Assembly: GCA_947177005.1 (NCBI GenBank)
Contig: CAMWSZ010000027.1
Location: 1 to 15,065, forward strand
Direction: 5' to 3'
Length of the DNA stretch: 15,065 bases
Source of the DNA: an uncultured Clostridia bacterium
GTDB lineage: Bacteria; Bacillota; Clostridia; Oscillospirales; Oscillospiraceae
Shown piece after piece: positions 1 to 7,138 of this stretch. A program made the translations under genes and the position numbers. How positions within the stretch are numbered: the stretch's first letter is position 1; each line of letters opens with the position of its first letter. The notes below the pieces were generated by a model. The model was not told the DNA's origin and did no database searches. It saw only the letters and a program-made list of their open reading frames with translations.

Positions 1-1
1 C

Positions 2-457
2 TGCTATGCCTCCGGGGTGGAATCGCTGGCCGTCAGCGTGCGCAACGGACTGCCGGAATTGATCTACCGCGAAAAAAATGCCACCTACCGTTTCCCGGTG
101 GGACTGGGCGTGCCGGTCATCAGCGAAGTGGATTTCCAGGGCGACGCCTATCAGATCGCCGCGCTGGGCCGCTTTACCCATGACGAAGAGGAACGCCCGG
201 TGTTCTATATCCGGCTCAGCCTGATCGAAACCCCCTCCGTCCGTATCCTGAAGCTGATTTTAGACGGGGACCGACTGCTCCTCCGTCAGACCGAAACCCC
301 CGGTATCCCTTATGTTTATAGAAAACTCAGTCTGGCGGCGCAGTCCGCATTGTACAAGCCCCTGCTGCTGGTGGCGGCGGGCGGTACGGAGGAGGATTAC
401 CTGCGCTATAAAACCTTGCAGCTGCTGTCCCCGGAGGTTGCGTTCCGGCCCGCGTAG
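2..457 (+). CDS. 3' part of a beta-rich protein, possibly the C-terminal domain of a serine hydrolase (partial)
   Basis: The reading frame is open from the window edge, so the gene starts upstream. A GTG at 17 could be read as a start but has no convincing ribosome binding site, and the frame continues before it. The visible 151 residues have no signal peptide or membrane segment and read as alternating short beta strands, with a GLG-x-PV turn, an aromatic/Ile strand (VFYIRLSL) and a repeated 'LKLILDGDRLLLRQTE' pattern. This resembles the lipocalin-like C-terminal domain that follows the catalytic domain in many Clostridia beta-lactamase-family serine hydrolases. That is a recollection of pattern, not a firm match; the catalytic part would lie outside the window. 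A terminator hairpin follows 15 bases after the stop. It appears unrelated to the hydrogenase operon downstream. Confidence 0.6.
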   Translation, partial: CYASGVESLAVSVRNGLPELIYREKNATYRFPVGLGVPVISEVDFQGDAYQIAALGRFTHDEEERPVFYIRLSLIETPSVRILKLILDGDRLLLRQTETPGIPYVYRKLSLAAQSALYKPLLLVAAGGTEEDYLRYKTLQLLSPEVAFRPA

Positions 458-472
458 AGAAAAAATGAACAC

Positions 473-509
473 AAGCTCCGGGGATTTCCCCGGAGCTTCT
501 GCGTTTTTT
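473..509 (+). terminator. Rho-independent terminator of the first gene
   Basis: Twelve-base arms AAGCTCCGGGGA (473-484) and TCCCCGGAGCTT (487-498) are perfectly complementary. In practice the loop would open to a few bases around GATTTC. A run of six T follows at 504-509. It separates the upstream gene from the hydrogenase promoter. Confidence 0.8.
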
Positions 510-540
510 ACGCCCCTTTTCGGTTTTTTGTGCAAATCGC

Positions 541-569
541 TTGACTTCTTTGCATATTCTGTTTATACT
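541..569 (+). promoter_or_regulatory. Sigma-A-type promoter of the hydrogenase operon
   Basis: A -35 box TTGACT (541-546) and a -10 box TATACT (564-569) are separated by 17 bp. Transcription would start near 576, giving a leader of about 35 bases. An overlapping TATAAT at 569-574 lies too far from the -35 box (22 bp). A partial dyad, CTGT at 559-562 against ACAG at 575-578, straddles the -10 box and could be an operator, but the inner bases pair poorly. I see no clear Rex-type operator. Confidence 0.75.
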
Positions 570-610
570 ATAATACAGTTTTCCCGAAAAAACTGGAGAG
601 GAGCGAAAAT

Positions 611-1093
611 ATGTTAGATGAGACCTACTATCAGAAGACAGATGCTATCATCGCCCGGCACTCCTGTGAGCCGCGGTCCCTGATTCCCATCATTCAGGAT
701 ATCCAGGCAGAATACCGCTATCTGCCCCCGGAACTGCTGTCCTATGTGGCCGGAAAGCTGGGGATCTCGGAGTCTAAGGCTTTCAGCGTGGCCAGCTTCT
801 ACGAGAACTTCTCGTTCGAGGCCAAGGGCAAGTATGTCATCAAGATCTGCGACGGTACGGCCTGTCATGTCCGCAAATCCGCACCTATTATGGAGCGGCT
901 GTATAAGGAGCTGGGCCTGAGCAAGAAAAAACATACCACGGACGATCAGCTGTTTACCCTGGAAACGGTTTCCTGTCTCGGCGCCTGCGGCCTGGCCCCC
1001 GCTATGATGGTCAATGAGCAGGTCCACCCGAAAATGACCCCGGATTCTGCCGCTGAGCTGGTCGAGAAGCTGCGGAAGGAGGAGAGCGTATGA
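611..1093 (+). CDS. hydC: [FeFe]-hydrogenase subunit HydC (NuoE-like, [2Fe-2S])
   Basis: This 160-residue protein is the small subunit of a trimeric NAD-linked [FeFe]-hydrogenase, homologous to NuoE of complex I and HndA. The N-terminal half is a helical bundle with the family's 'YRYLPPELLSYVA' and 'SVASFYENF' segments. The C-terminal half is a thioredoxin-like [2Fe-2S] domain with ligands Cys80, Cys85, Cys122 and Cys126 in the expected C-x4-C ... C-x3-C pattern (CDGTAC and CLGAC). Length is close to typical HydC (about 160). The start has a strong site, GGAGAGGAG at 595-603, 7 bases from ATG. Its stop overlaps the hydB start in an ATGA (1090-1093), which indicates translational coupling. The protein is cytosolic and passes electrons to or from the flavin subunit. 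Confidence 0.95.
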   Translation: MLDETYYQKTDAIIARHSCEPRSLIPIIQDIQAEYRYLPPELLSYVAGKLGISESKAFSVASFYENFSFEAKGKYVIKICDGTACHVRKSAPIMERLYKELGLSKKKHTTDDQLFTLETVSCLGACGLAPAMMVNEQVHPKMTPDSAAELVEKLRKEESV

Positions 1094-2970
1094 TCGGTAC
1101 AAGAGATGAGCTGCTGCAATCCCGTGCGGCGGCGGAAAGCAAATTAAACTCCTATGACTGTCGAATCCTGGTCTGCTCCGGCACCGGCTGTATCGCCACC
1201 GGGTCCCGGAAAATCTATGAGATCTTTCGTGAACTGACCCAGAACGCCCCCCAGACTACCCTGGAGTTCGCTCCCCACGAGGGGGAAACCAAACAGGTGG
1301 GCGTGAAAAACACCGGCTGTCAGGGCGTGTGTGAGCTGGGCCCCCTGGTCCGCATCCAGAAGGGCAACAGCGTGATCCAGTACATCAAGGTCCAGCCGGA
1401 CGACTGTTCCGAAATTTTCGAGAAAAGCGTCATCGGCGACGAAATCGTAGAACGCCTGCTGTACCACGTGGACGAAAAACCCTGCAAAGGTCCCGAGGAT
1501 ATCCCCTTTATCGCCAAGCAGACAAGAATCGTCCTGAAAAACTGCGGCAAATATGACGCCCAGTCCCTGGAGGAATACCTGGCCAGCGGCGGCTTCGCGG
1601 CGTTGGAAAAGGCTATGTTCGAATTGACCCCCGAACAGGTCATCGACGAGGTTGACGCCTCCGGCCTGCGCGGACGCGGCGGCGGCGGTTTCCCTGCCGG
1701 ACGTAAGTGGAAACAGGTGGCCGGTCAGAAAGTCACGGAACGCTATGTGGTCTGCAACGGCGACGAGGGCGACCCCGGCGCGTTCATGGACGGCTCCGTC
1801 ATGGAGGGCGACCCCTACCGCATGATCGAGGGTATGATGATCGCTGCCTACGCGGTCAAGGCCCAGAACGGTTACATCTATGTGCGTGCGGAGTACCCCA
1901 ACTCCGTGGCGCGGCTCACAAAAGCCATTCATATTTTGGAGGAGAACGGCCTGCTGGGCGACAATATCCTCGGCACCGATTTCTGCTTCCATATGCATAT
2001 CAACCGCGGCGCGGGCGCGTTCGTGTGCGGCGAGGGCTCCGCTTTGACCGCCTCCATTGAGGGCAAGCGCGGTATGCCCCGTACCAAACCGCCCCGCACC
2101 GTTGACAAGGGCCTCTGGGAACGGCCTACGGTCCTCAACAACGTGGAGACCTTCGCCAATGTCCCCGATATCGTCATGAAGGGCGCGAAATGGTTCCGTA
2201 CTATCGGCACCGAGGGCTCCCCCGGCACCAAAACCTTCTCCCTCACCGGCAGTATCCGCAATACCGGCCTGATTGAAGTCCCTATGGGCACCACCCTCCG
2301 GGAGATCATTTACGAAATCGGCGGCGGCCTGAAGGACGACGCGGTCTTTAAGGCGGTTCAGACCGGCGGCCCCTCCGGCGGCTGCCTCACCACCGAACAC
2401 CTGGACGAACCCCTTGATTTCGATTCCATTAAGAAATTCGGGTCCATTGTGGGCTCCGGCGGCCTGGTCGTCATGGACGAAAATACCTGTATGGTCGAGG
2501 TGGCCCGGTTCTTCATGAGCTTCACCCAGCGCGAAAGCTGCGGTAAGTGCGTGCCGTGCCGCGAGGGCACCAAGCGGATGCTGGAAATCCTGGAGCGCAT
2601 CGTGGCCGGAAAGGGCGTCCCCGAGGATATGGACGAACTGCTGGAGCTGGCTGACACCATTCAAAATACCGCCCTGTGCGGTCTGGGCAAGAGCGCTCCC
2701 AAGCCCGTGGTCAGCACCCTGCGCCACTTCCGCGACGAGTACGAAGCCCATATTATCGAAAAACGCTGCCCCGCCGGTGTCTGCTCCGGCCTTAAACAGT
2801 ACATCATCGACCCCGAGAAGTGCAAGGGCTGCTCCAAGTGCGCCAAAAACTGTCCCGCCGGGGCCATCAGCGGCGAAATCCGTTCGCCGTATGTCATCGA
2901 CCAGAGCAAGTGCCTCAAGTGCGGCGCATGCCTCGACAACTGCGCGTTTAATGCCATTGACGTGAAATAA
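1090..2970 (+). CDS. hydB: [FeFe]-hydrogenase flavin subunit HydB (NuoF-like)
   Basis: At 626 residues this is a full-length HydB-type flavoprotein, the NAD(H)- and FMN-binding subunit where electron bifurcation is thought to occur. Domains in order: an N-terminal thioredoxin-like [2Fe-2S] domain with Cys29, Cys34, Cys77 and Cys81; the NuoF core with the Gly-rich FMN/NADH segment (GLRGRGGGGFPAG, 192-204) and CNGDEGDPGAF (222-232); a [4Fe-4S] site formed by Cys484, Cys487, Cys490 and Cys530; and a C-terminal two-cluster ferredoxin domain with Cys578/581/584/588 and Cys608/611/614/618. The extra Cys pair at 560 and 565 just before the ferredoxin domain is usual in HydB. The added N- and C-terminal cluster domains distinguish it from complex I NuoF and fit the bifurcating hydrogenase type. 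The ATG overlaps the hydC stop, and its ribosome site AAGGAGGAG lies inside hydC. Confidence 0.95.
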   Translation: MIGTRDELLQSRAAAESKLNSYDCRILVCSGTGCIATGSRKIYEIFRELTQNAPQTTLEFAPHEGETKQVGVKNTGCQGVCELGPLVRIQKGNSVIQYIKVQPDDCSEIFEKSVIGDEIVERLLYHVDEKPCKGPEDIPFIAKQTRIVLKNCGKYDAQSLEEYLASGGFAALEKAMFELTPEQVIDEVDASGLRGRGGGGFPAGRKWKQVAGQKVTERYVVCNGDEGDPGAFMDGSVMEGDPYRMIEGMMIAAYAVKAQNGYIYVRAEYPNSVARLTKAIHILEENGLLGDNILGTDFCFHMHINRGAGAFVCGEGSALTASIEGKRGMPRTKPPRTVDKGLWERPTVLNNVETFANVPDIVMKGAKWFRTIGTEGSPGTKTFSLTGSIRNTGLIEVPMGTTLREIIYEIGGGLKDDAVFKAVQTGGPSGGCLTTEHLDEPLDFDSIKKFGSIVGSGGLVVMDENTCMVEVARFFMSFTQRESCGKCVPCREGTKRMLEILERIVAGKGVPEDMDELLELADTIQNTALCGLGKSAPKPVVSTLRHFRDEYEAHIIEKRCPAGVCSGLKQYIIDPEKCKGCSKCAKNCPAGAISGEIRSPYVIDQSKCLKCGACLDNCAFNAIDVK

Positions 2971-2990
2971 GAAGGGAGAGAAACGAATCT

Positions 2991-4679
2991 ATGGGAGGAA
3001 CCATGACCATTGACGGGCGGCAGGTTACGTTTACCGACGAGCCCAACGTGCTCTCCGTCATCCGAAAAGCCAATATCGATATCCCCACCCTCTGCTATAT
3101 GAAGGATCTGCCCATCTACGGCGCGTGCCGCCTGTGTACGGTGGAGGACGGCCGGGGCCGCACCTTCTCCTCCTGTTCCGAAACACCACGGGACGGTATG
3201 GAGATCTATACCAGTACCCCCAAGCTCATGCGTTACCGGAAAATGATCCTCGAGCTGCTGCTGGCGTCCCACTGCCGCGACTGCACTACCTGCGACAAAA
3301 GCGGGTCCTGCCGCTTGCAGGAGCTGTGCAACCGTCTGGGCGTGAACCGGGTGCGGTTCGAGAATACTAAAGAGCAGTATGAGCTGGACACCAGCTCCCC
3401 CTCTATCATCCGCGATCCCAATAAGTGCGTGCTGTGCGGCAACTGCGTGCGCGTGTGCGAGAACATTCAGGGCGTCAACGCAATCGACTTCGCCTACCGC
3501 GGCACCGACGCTATGGTGACACCCGCTTTCAACAAAAAGCTGGCGGAGACCGACTGCGTTAACTGCGGCCAGTGCCGCGTGGTGTGCCCCACCGGCGCTA
3601 TCACCATTCACAGCAACATCGACGACGTGTGGGACGCCCTGGCCGACAAGGATACAAAAGTAATCTGTCAGGTGGCACCCGCGGTGCGCGTCGGGCTGGG
3701 CGACGCTTTCGGCCTGCCCACCGGCTCCAACGTCTTCGGCCAAATGGTCACCGCGCTGCATCAGCTGGGCTTCGATCAGGTCTACGATACCACCTACGGC
3801 GCAGACCTCACGGTCATCGAGGAGGCCAAAGAGGCGGTGGAGCGTCTCAACAAAAACGAAAACCTGCCTATCTTTACCTCCTGCTGTCCGGCATGGGTGA
3901 AATTCTGCCAGACCAGATACCCCGATCTCGCGGGTCATCTGTCTACCTGCCGTTCGCCCCAGCAGATGTTCGGCGCGGTGCTGAAGGAGTACTTTAAGGA
4001 CGAGACCAAAAATGAGGGCAAAAAAGTCGTCTCCGTCACCATTATGCCCTGTACCGCAAAAAAAGACGAGATCCGCCGCCCCACCTCCTGGACCAACGGC
4101 GAACAGGACATCGATTACGCACTGACCACCACCGAGGTGGCCGCCATGATCCGGCGGGCAGGCATCAAGTTCGAAACGCTGGAGGAATCTAAGGCGGATG
4201 ATCCCTTTGAGCTGGGTTCCGGCGGCGGCGTGATCTTCGGCGTCACCGGCGGCGTCACCGAGGCCGTGCTGCGCTGGATCGGCGGCGGTACTGACGGTAC
4301 AATCAGCACCTGCGGCGTCCGCGGCGAGGAGGGCATGAAAGAGTTTACCTACAAACACGGTGATCTCACCCTCCGCGGCGCGGTGGTCAGCGGACTGGCT
4401 AACGCCGCCCGCCTCATGGACCGAATCCGTGCGGGCGAGGTGGACTATCAGATCGTCGAAGTTATGGCGTGCCCGCGGGGCTGCGTCATGGGCGGCGGCC
4501 AGCCGGTCATGGGCGTGGACACCGCGCCCCAGACCGACCGCATCAACGGCCTCTACAACACCGATATCTCCTATGAGATCAAGGCGTCCCAGGATAACCC
4601 GGCGGTGCAGGCCCTCTATGAGGGTCTCCTCAAGGGCCGCGAGCACGAGCTGCTCCACTGCCCAAAGGTCGAGAAATAA
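2991..4679 (+). CDS. hydA: [FeFe]-hydrogenase catalytic subunit HydA
   Basis: This 562-residue protein carries the H-cluster where protons and electrons combine to H2. N-terminal relay: [2Fe-2S] with Cys35, Cys46, Cys49 and Cys62; a His-ligated [4Fe-4S] with His94, Cys98, Cys101 and Cys107; two ferredoxin-type [4Fe-4S] clusters with Cys146/149/152/156 and Cys189/192/195/199. All three H-cluster motifs are intact: TSCCPAW (296-302), MPCTAKKDE (352-360) and MACPRGCVMGGGQP (492-505), with cluster ligands Cys299, Cys354, Cys494 and Cys498 and proton-relay Cys298. With HydB and HydC alongside, this is the NADH/ferredoxin-linked (group A3) type. It lacks the extra C-terminal [2Fe-2S] domain of the Thermotoga enzyme. 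Start choice is uncertain: 2991 has AAGGGAG 12 bases away, while an in-frame ATG at 3003 has GGAGG only 4 bases away. The maturases HydE, HydF and HydG are not in the window. Confidence 0.96.
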   Translation: MGGTMTIDGRQVTFTDEPNVLSVIRKANIDIPTLCYMKDLPIYGACRLCTVEDGRGRTFSSCSETPRDGMEIYTSTPKLMRYRKMILELLLASHCRDCTTCDKSGSCRLQELCNRLGVNRVRFENTKEQYELDTSSPSIIRDPNKCVLCGNCVRVCENIQGVNAIDFAYRGTDAMVTPAFNKKLAETDCVNCGQCRVVCPTGAITIHSNIDDVWDALADKDTKVICQVAPAVRVGLGDAFGLPTGSNVFGQMVTALHQLGFDQVYDTTYGADLTVIEEAKEAVERLNKNENLPIFTSCCPAWVKFCQTRYPDLAGHLSTCRSPQQMFGAVLKEYFKDETKNEGKKVVSVTIMPCTAKKDEIRRPTSWTNGEQDIDYALTTTEVAAMIRRAGIKFETLEESKADDPFELGSGGGVIFGVTGGVTEAVLRWIGGGTDGTISTCGVRGEEGMKEFTYKHGDLTLRGAVVSGLANAARLMDRIRAGEVDYQIVEVMACPRGCVMGGGQPVMGVDTAPQTDRINGLYNTDISYEIKASQDNPAVQALYEGLLKGREHELLHCPKVEK

Positions 4680-4697
4680 CGGAAGGAAATACGACTA

Positions 4698-5804
4698 ATG
4701 GTAAAACATTTTATCAGCCCCAGCAAATATGTTCAGGGAACCGGCGTGCTCAGTGAACTGGGGAAATACGCCGCGCCCTATGGCAAAAAGCCCCTCGTGC
4801 TGATCTCCGAGGCCAGCTATCCCCGGGTCAAAGCAACTGTGGAGGCCAGCTTCAAAAAGGCCGGTCATGAGCCGGTCATTCAGGTCTCCAACGGCGCGTG
4901 CAGCAAGAAGGAAATCCAGCAGGTGGCCGAATCTATGTCCAAAAATGGCTGCGACAGCGTGATCGGCATCGGCGGCGGCAAGATCCTGGATCTGGCAAAG
5001 GTGGTTGCCTTCCGCAACAACGTTGCCGTGATCGTGTGCCCCACCACCGCCTCCTCCGGTATGGCCTGCTCGGCTCTGTCCATTGCCTATGACGACGAGG
5101 GCGTCTTTGACGAGTACCTGTTCCTGCCCGCCAACCCCGCTATCGTGCTGGCGGATACCACCGTCATCTCCCAGTCCGCCGTGCGCCTCACGGTGGCGGG
5201 TATGGGCGCGGCCCTGCCGTCCTACTTTGAAGCCCGGGCCTGCCGCAACAGCCGCGCAGTGGTCTACTCCGGCGGTACGGTGACCTATACCGCCCTGACC
5301 CTCGCAAAGCTGTGTATGGATACCCTCTTTGAGGACGGTCTGAAAGCAAAGCTGGCCCTGGAGGCTGGCGCTATCACAAATTCCGTGAAGAAGATTGTCG
5401 AGGCCAACATCCTGCTGGGCGGTTTGAGCGCGGAGAGCGGCGGCATGGCCGCGGCCCACGCCTATCAGGACGGCCTGACCGTTCTGGAGGAGTGCCGCCA
5501 GACATACTACGGCGAACGGGTGGCCTTCGGCACGCTGGCACAGCTTGCGCTGGAGGACGCGGACCGGTCGGAACTGGAGCAGACGCTGCGCTTCTGCACC
5601 CAGGTGGGCCTGCCTGTCACACTGGCACAGCTTGGCATTACGTCGGATACGGCGGAGAAGGTCCGTGCGGCAGCGGAAGCCGCCTGCGCGGAGAAGGATA
5701 CTATGTGCAATATGCCCGTGCCTGTGACCGTGGACAACGCCGCCGCCGCCCTTCTGGCCGCCGACAGCTATGGCCGCTGGTATCAGGAGCACAACTGCAT
5801 CTGA
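4698..5804 (+). CDS. Glycerol-dehydrogenase-like (iron/zinc alcohol dehydrogenase family) protein with degenerate metal site
   Basis: This 368-residue protein aligns along its full length with GldA. The NAD-binding segment is intact: GIGGGKILDLAK (90-101) and PTTASS (115-120). The C-terminal NMP-x-PVT and AADSYG blocks also match. Family metal ligands in E. coli GldA, as I recall them, are Asp171, His254 and His271. Here the same positions are Ala171 (GMGAALPSYFEAR), His254 (AAAHA) and Tyr271 (YYGERVAFG), so only one remains. The conserved Asp of the 'STDAPCS' block is Gly121. It may bind NAD(H) and work metal-free, as maleylacetate reductases of this superfamily do, or it may be regulatory. 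Polyol oxidation by the usual metal mechanism is unlikely. It lies 18 bases after hydA with ribosome site GGAAGGA (4681-4687), so it is co-transcribed with the hydrogenase. Confidence 0.88.
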   Translation: MVKHFISPSKYVQGTGVLSELGKYAAPYGKKPLVLISEASYPRVKATVEASFKKAGHEPVIQVSNGACSKKEIQQVAESMSKNGCDSVIGIGGGKILDLAKVVAFRNNVAVIVCPTTASSGMACSALSIAYDDEGVFDEYLFLPANPAIVLADTTVISQSAVRLTVAGMGAALPSYFEARACRNSRAVVYSGGTVTYTALTLAKLCMDTLFEDGLKAKLALEAGAITNSVKKIVEANILLGGLSAESGGMAAAHAYQDGLTVLEECRQTYYGERVAFGTLAQLALEDADRSELEQTLRFCTQVGLPVTLAQLGITSDTAEKVRAAAEAACAEKDTMCNMPVPVTVDNAAAALLAADSYGRWYQEHNCI

Positions 5805-5834
5805 GAACATATAAATCCCTATACGCTTTTGAAC

Positions 5835-5870
5835 CGGGACTGCCGTACTTCTGTTTGTACGGCAGTCCCG
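5835..5870 (+). terminator. Long GC-rich hairpin after the hydrogenase operon
   Basis: A perfect 14-bp stem, CGGGACTGCCGTAC (5835-5848) against GTACGGCAGTCCCG (5857-5870), with an 8-base loop, begins 30 bases after the last gene. The tail (TATTTACTGTT) is only loosely T-rich, so it is a likely terminator or 3'-end stabiliser, not a textbook one. Confidence 0.65.
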
Positions 5871-5891
5871 TATTTACTGTTCCCAGAAAAC

Positions 5892-5930
5892 AGTGCGGGG
5901 AGGATTTTGATCCTCTCCGCACTTCCTTTT
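5892..5930. terminator. Bidirectional terminator between convergent genes
   Basis: Fourteen-base arms (5892-5905 and 5910-5923) pair with one G-T wobble around a TTTG loop. On the + strand the stem is followed by TTCCTTTTC. On the minus strand it is followed by GTTTTCTGGG, and it lies 17 bases past the stop of the DeoR-family gene. It could serve both transcripts; the T runs are short. Confidence 0.65.
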
Positions 5931-5939
5931 CATTTCGCT

Positions 5940-6743
5940 CTAATCAGAAAACGGGTCTTCTGACGGATTCGGAAAATCGCTTCTTTTCACCTGAACGACC
6001 GTCATGCCAATCGTCCGCAGCTGTTCGACTACAGCAGCCGGTGCCATTTCGTCTGTGATAATGGTCCCTGTTTTCTCCAGGGAAAAGCTGGCATACGTAC
6101 CGGTTTTCCCGATTTTCGTGTAATCCGCCAAAATATAATACCTGCGGGCATGGCTTATCATCGTTTCGTTGATGCCGAGTTCGGTGGGTATGCCGCACAG
6201 GATTTCGCCGTCCGGAGATATCCCCGAGCACCCCATAAACGCATTCTCCGCCTGCGCCATCAGAAGATTTCGCATAGCACAGTCGCCGGTCAGGATATGG
6301 CTCTGTCCCCGAAGAGTGCCCCCCGACAGTGTGATCTCCACACCGGCCGGAAATTCACGATTGACTACCGCTCCGTTATTGGTAAAGACGTGGACCGTTT
6401 TCTCCCCTACATAATCCAGCAGGCTCAAAGCGGTACTGCTGCCGTTGATAAAGAGATTATCCCCATCCATTACCAGCGCAGCCGCATAGCGGGCAATCAG
6501 CTGCCGGTACAGGGCTACACTGTCCCGCTCCGAAACGGGGGCCGCGCAAAAATCAACCGTCGCTCCGCCGTAAAAGCGGCCTACCAATCCCTTTTCCTCC
6601 AGGATCTGTAAATCGCGGCGTATGGTCATCAGGGAGACATTGAAATAAGCGGCTAACTCCTCCACTTTGATCTTCTGCCGTTCCCGAATCATGGAGAGTA
6701 CCTTTATACGCCGTGCGTCAACGGACTGGCGGTCTTTTTTCAT
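5940..6743 (-). CDS. DeoR-family transcriptional regulator, probable regulator of the ascorbate locus
   Basis: The protein has 267 residues with an N-terminal winged helix-turn-helix of the DeoR type (about 12-67): KVEELAAYFNVSLMTIRRDLQILEEKGLVGRFYGGA. A DeoR C-terminal sensor domain (about 75-235) follows, with the phosphate-loop signature GDNLFINGSSTA (94-105), TNNGAVVN, SGG and a GCSGI segment. Family members sense phosphorylated sugars, and E. coli UlaR, which controls ascorbate genes, belongs to this family. Since the neighbouring operons are ula genes, an ascorbate-6-phosphate-type effector is a reasonable inference, not proven. Start ATG at 6743 has GAGAGGAG 8 bases upstream. It points the same way as the PTS genes but is separated by about 395 bases that include a promoter candidate, so it can be transcribed alone. 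Confidence 0.92.
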   Translation of the reverse strand: MKKDRQSVDARRIKVLSMIRERQKIKVEELAAYFNVSLMTIRRDLQILEEKGLVGRFYGGATVDFCAAPVSERDSVALYRQLIARYAAALVMDGDNLFINGSSTALSLLDYVGEKTVHVFTNNGAVVNREFPAGVEITLSGGTLRGQSHILTGDCAMRNLLMAQAENAFMGCSGISPDGEILCGIPTELGINETMISHARRYYILADYTKIGKTGTYASFSLEKTGTIITDEMAPAAVVEQLRTIGMTVVQVKRSDFPNPSEDPFSD

Positions 6744-6804
6744 CGCTTGAACTCCTCTCGATCGAATGATAATGGGAGCAGACCGGGCACTTCTTTCAGA
6801 GAGA

Positions 6805-6828
6805 GGGCGGCGCTTCTCTCCGCCGCCC
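6805..6828 (-). other. GC-rich stem-loop in the leader of the DeoR-family gene
   Basis: GGGCGGCG (6805-6812) pairs perfectly with CGCCGCCC (6821-6828) around an 8-base loop, about 60 bases before the regulator start. There is no T run on either side, so it is more likely a leader structure or processing site than a terminator. Confidence 0.55.
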
Positions 6829-6990
6829 CTCAGAACAAAGCCAAATCTGTTCCAGCATGATCTGACAGCGAATCAAGCGTTCGAAATCCCCTGAGCAGGC
6901 TGAGTCCGCCCGCCTCTGGAAAGCCGCCTCATGCGCCCATATCATAGCAACAGAGCGTGTTGTCGATATTAATCATCAATGCTTTTCTTA

Positions 6991-7019
6991 TCATAGCACC
7001 GAAAAGAAAAGGAATCAAG
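6991..7019 (-). promoter_or_regulatory. Promoter candidate for the DeoR-family gene
   Basis: Read on the minus strand, TTGATT (7019-7014), a 17-bp spacer and TATGAT (6996-6991) form a good promoter, with a TG two bases ahead of the -10 box (extended -10). The resulting leader would be about 240 bases. A second copy of the ten bases TGCTATGATA lies at 6949-6940, giving a further extended -10 without a clear -35 box. Confidence 0.6.
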
Positions 7020-7057
7020 AGCTGTGTGATCGTTTTGTGACAATTTTCTCCATTCTG

Positions 7058-7105
7058 TCTGCCGGGACAAACATATAGTCCGTTCCAACCGTCCGTACCG
7101 GCAGA
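7058..7105. repeat. Inverted repeat in the 3' region after ulaB
   Basis: TCTGCCGG (7058-7065) and CCGGCAGA (7098-7105) are perfect complements 32 bases apart. The same CCGGC could instead pair with GCCGG at 7132-7136, enclosing a GTCCG/CGGAC stem (7112-7116 and 7124-7128). GTCCGT also occurs three times (7078, 7091, 7112). Role unknown; possibly a 3'-end structure of the PTS transcript. Confidence 0.45.
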
Positions 7106-7138
7106 TTTTATGTCCGTTTGCGGCGGACAAAGCCGGGA

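Larger units (their letters stand above)
6744..7138. other. Non-coding gap between ulaB and the regulator gene
   Basis: No credible gene was found in these 395 bases. They hold structured repeats just past the ulaB stop (7058-7136), a promoter candidate (6991-7019), a second extended -10 element (6941-6949) and a strong GC hairpin (6805-6828) ahead of the regulator. No hairpin with a clear T run was found, so read-through from the PTS operon into the regulator cannot be excluded. Confidence 0.6.

Noticed and set aside
528..580. Rex-type redox operator upstream of hydC
   Set aside because: Only a half-site-like TTGTGCAA is present, without the matching inverted half; the dyad around the -10 box has a different sequence.
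1144..2751. A 535-codon open frame on the minus strand opposite hydB
   Set aside because: Same reasoning: a low-complexity composition shadow of a well-supported gene, with no ribosome site or recognisable domain.
2661..4658. A 665-codon open frame on the minus strand opposite hydA
   Set aside because: It lies antisense to a gene with every expected cofactor motif, its translation is rich in His, Gly and Ala without domains, and it runs in the mirror frame often left open by GC-rich codon use.
6860..6945. Riboswitch in the regulator leader
   Set aside because: GC-rich segments are present but I could not match any known riboswitch core; the leader is reported only as structured and unexplained.
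7028..7041. Possible CcpA (cre) site around TGATCGTTTTGTGA
   Set aside because: Several consensus positions disagree, including the closing CA. Other cre-like strings near the ulaG and ulaE promoters also miss by three or more positions or by spacing.
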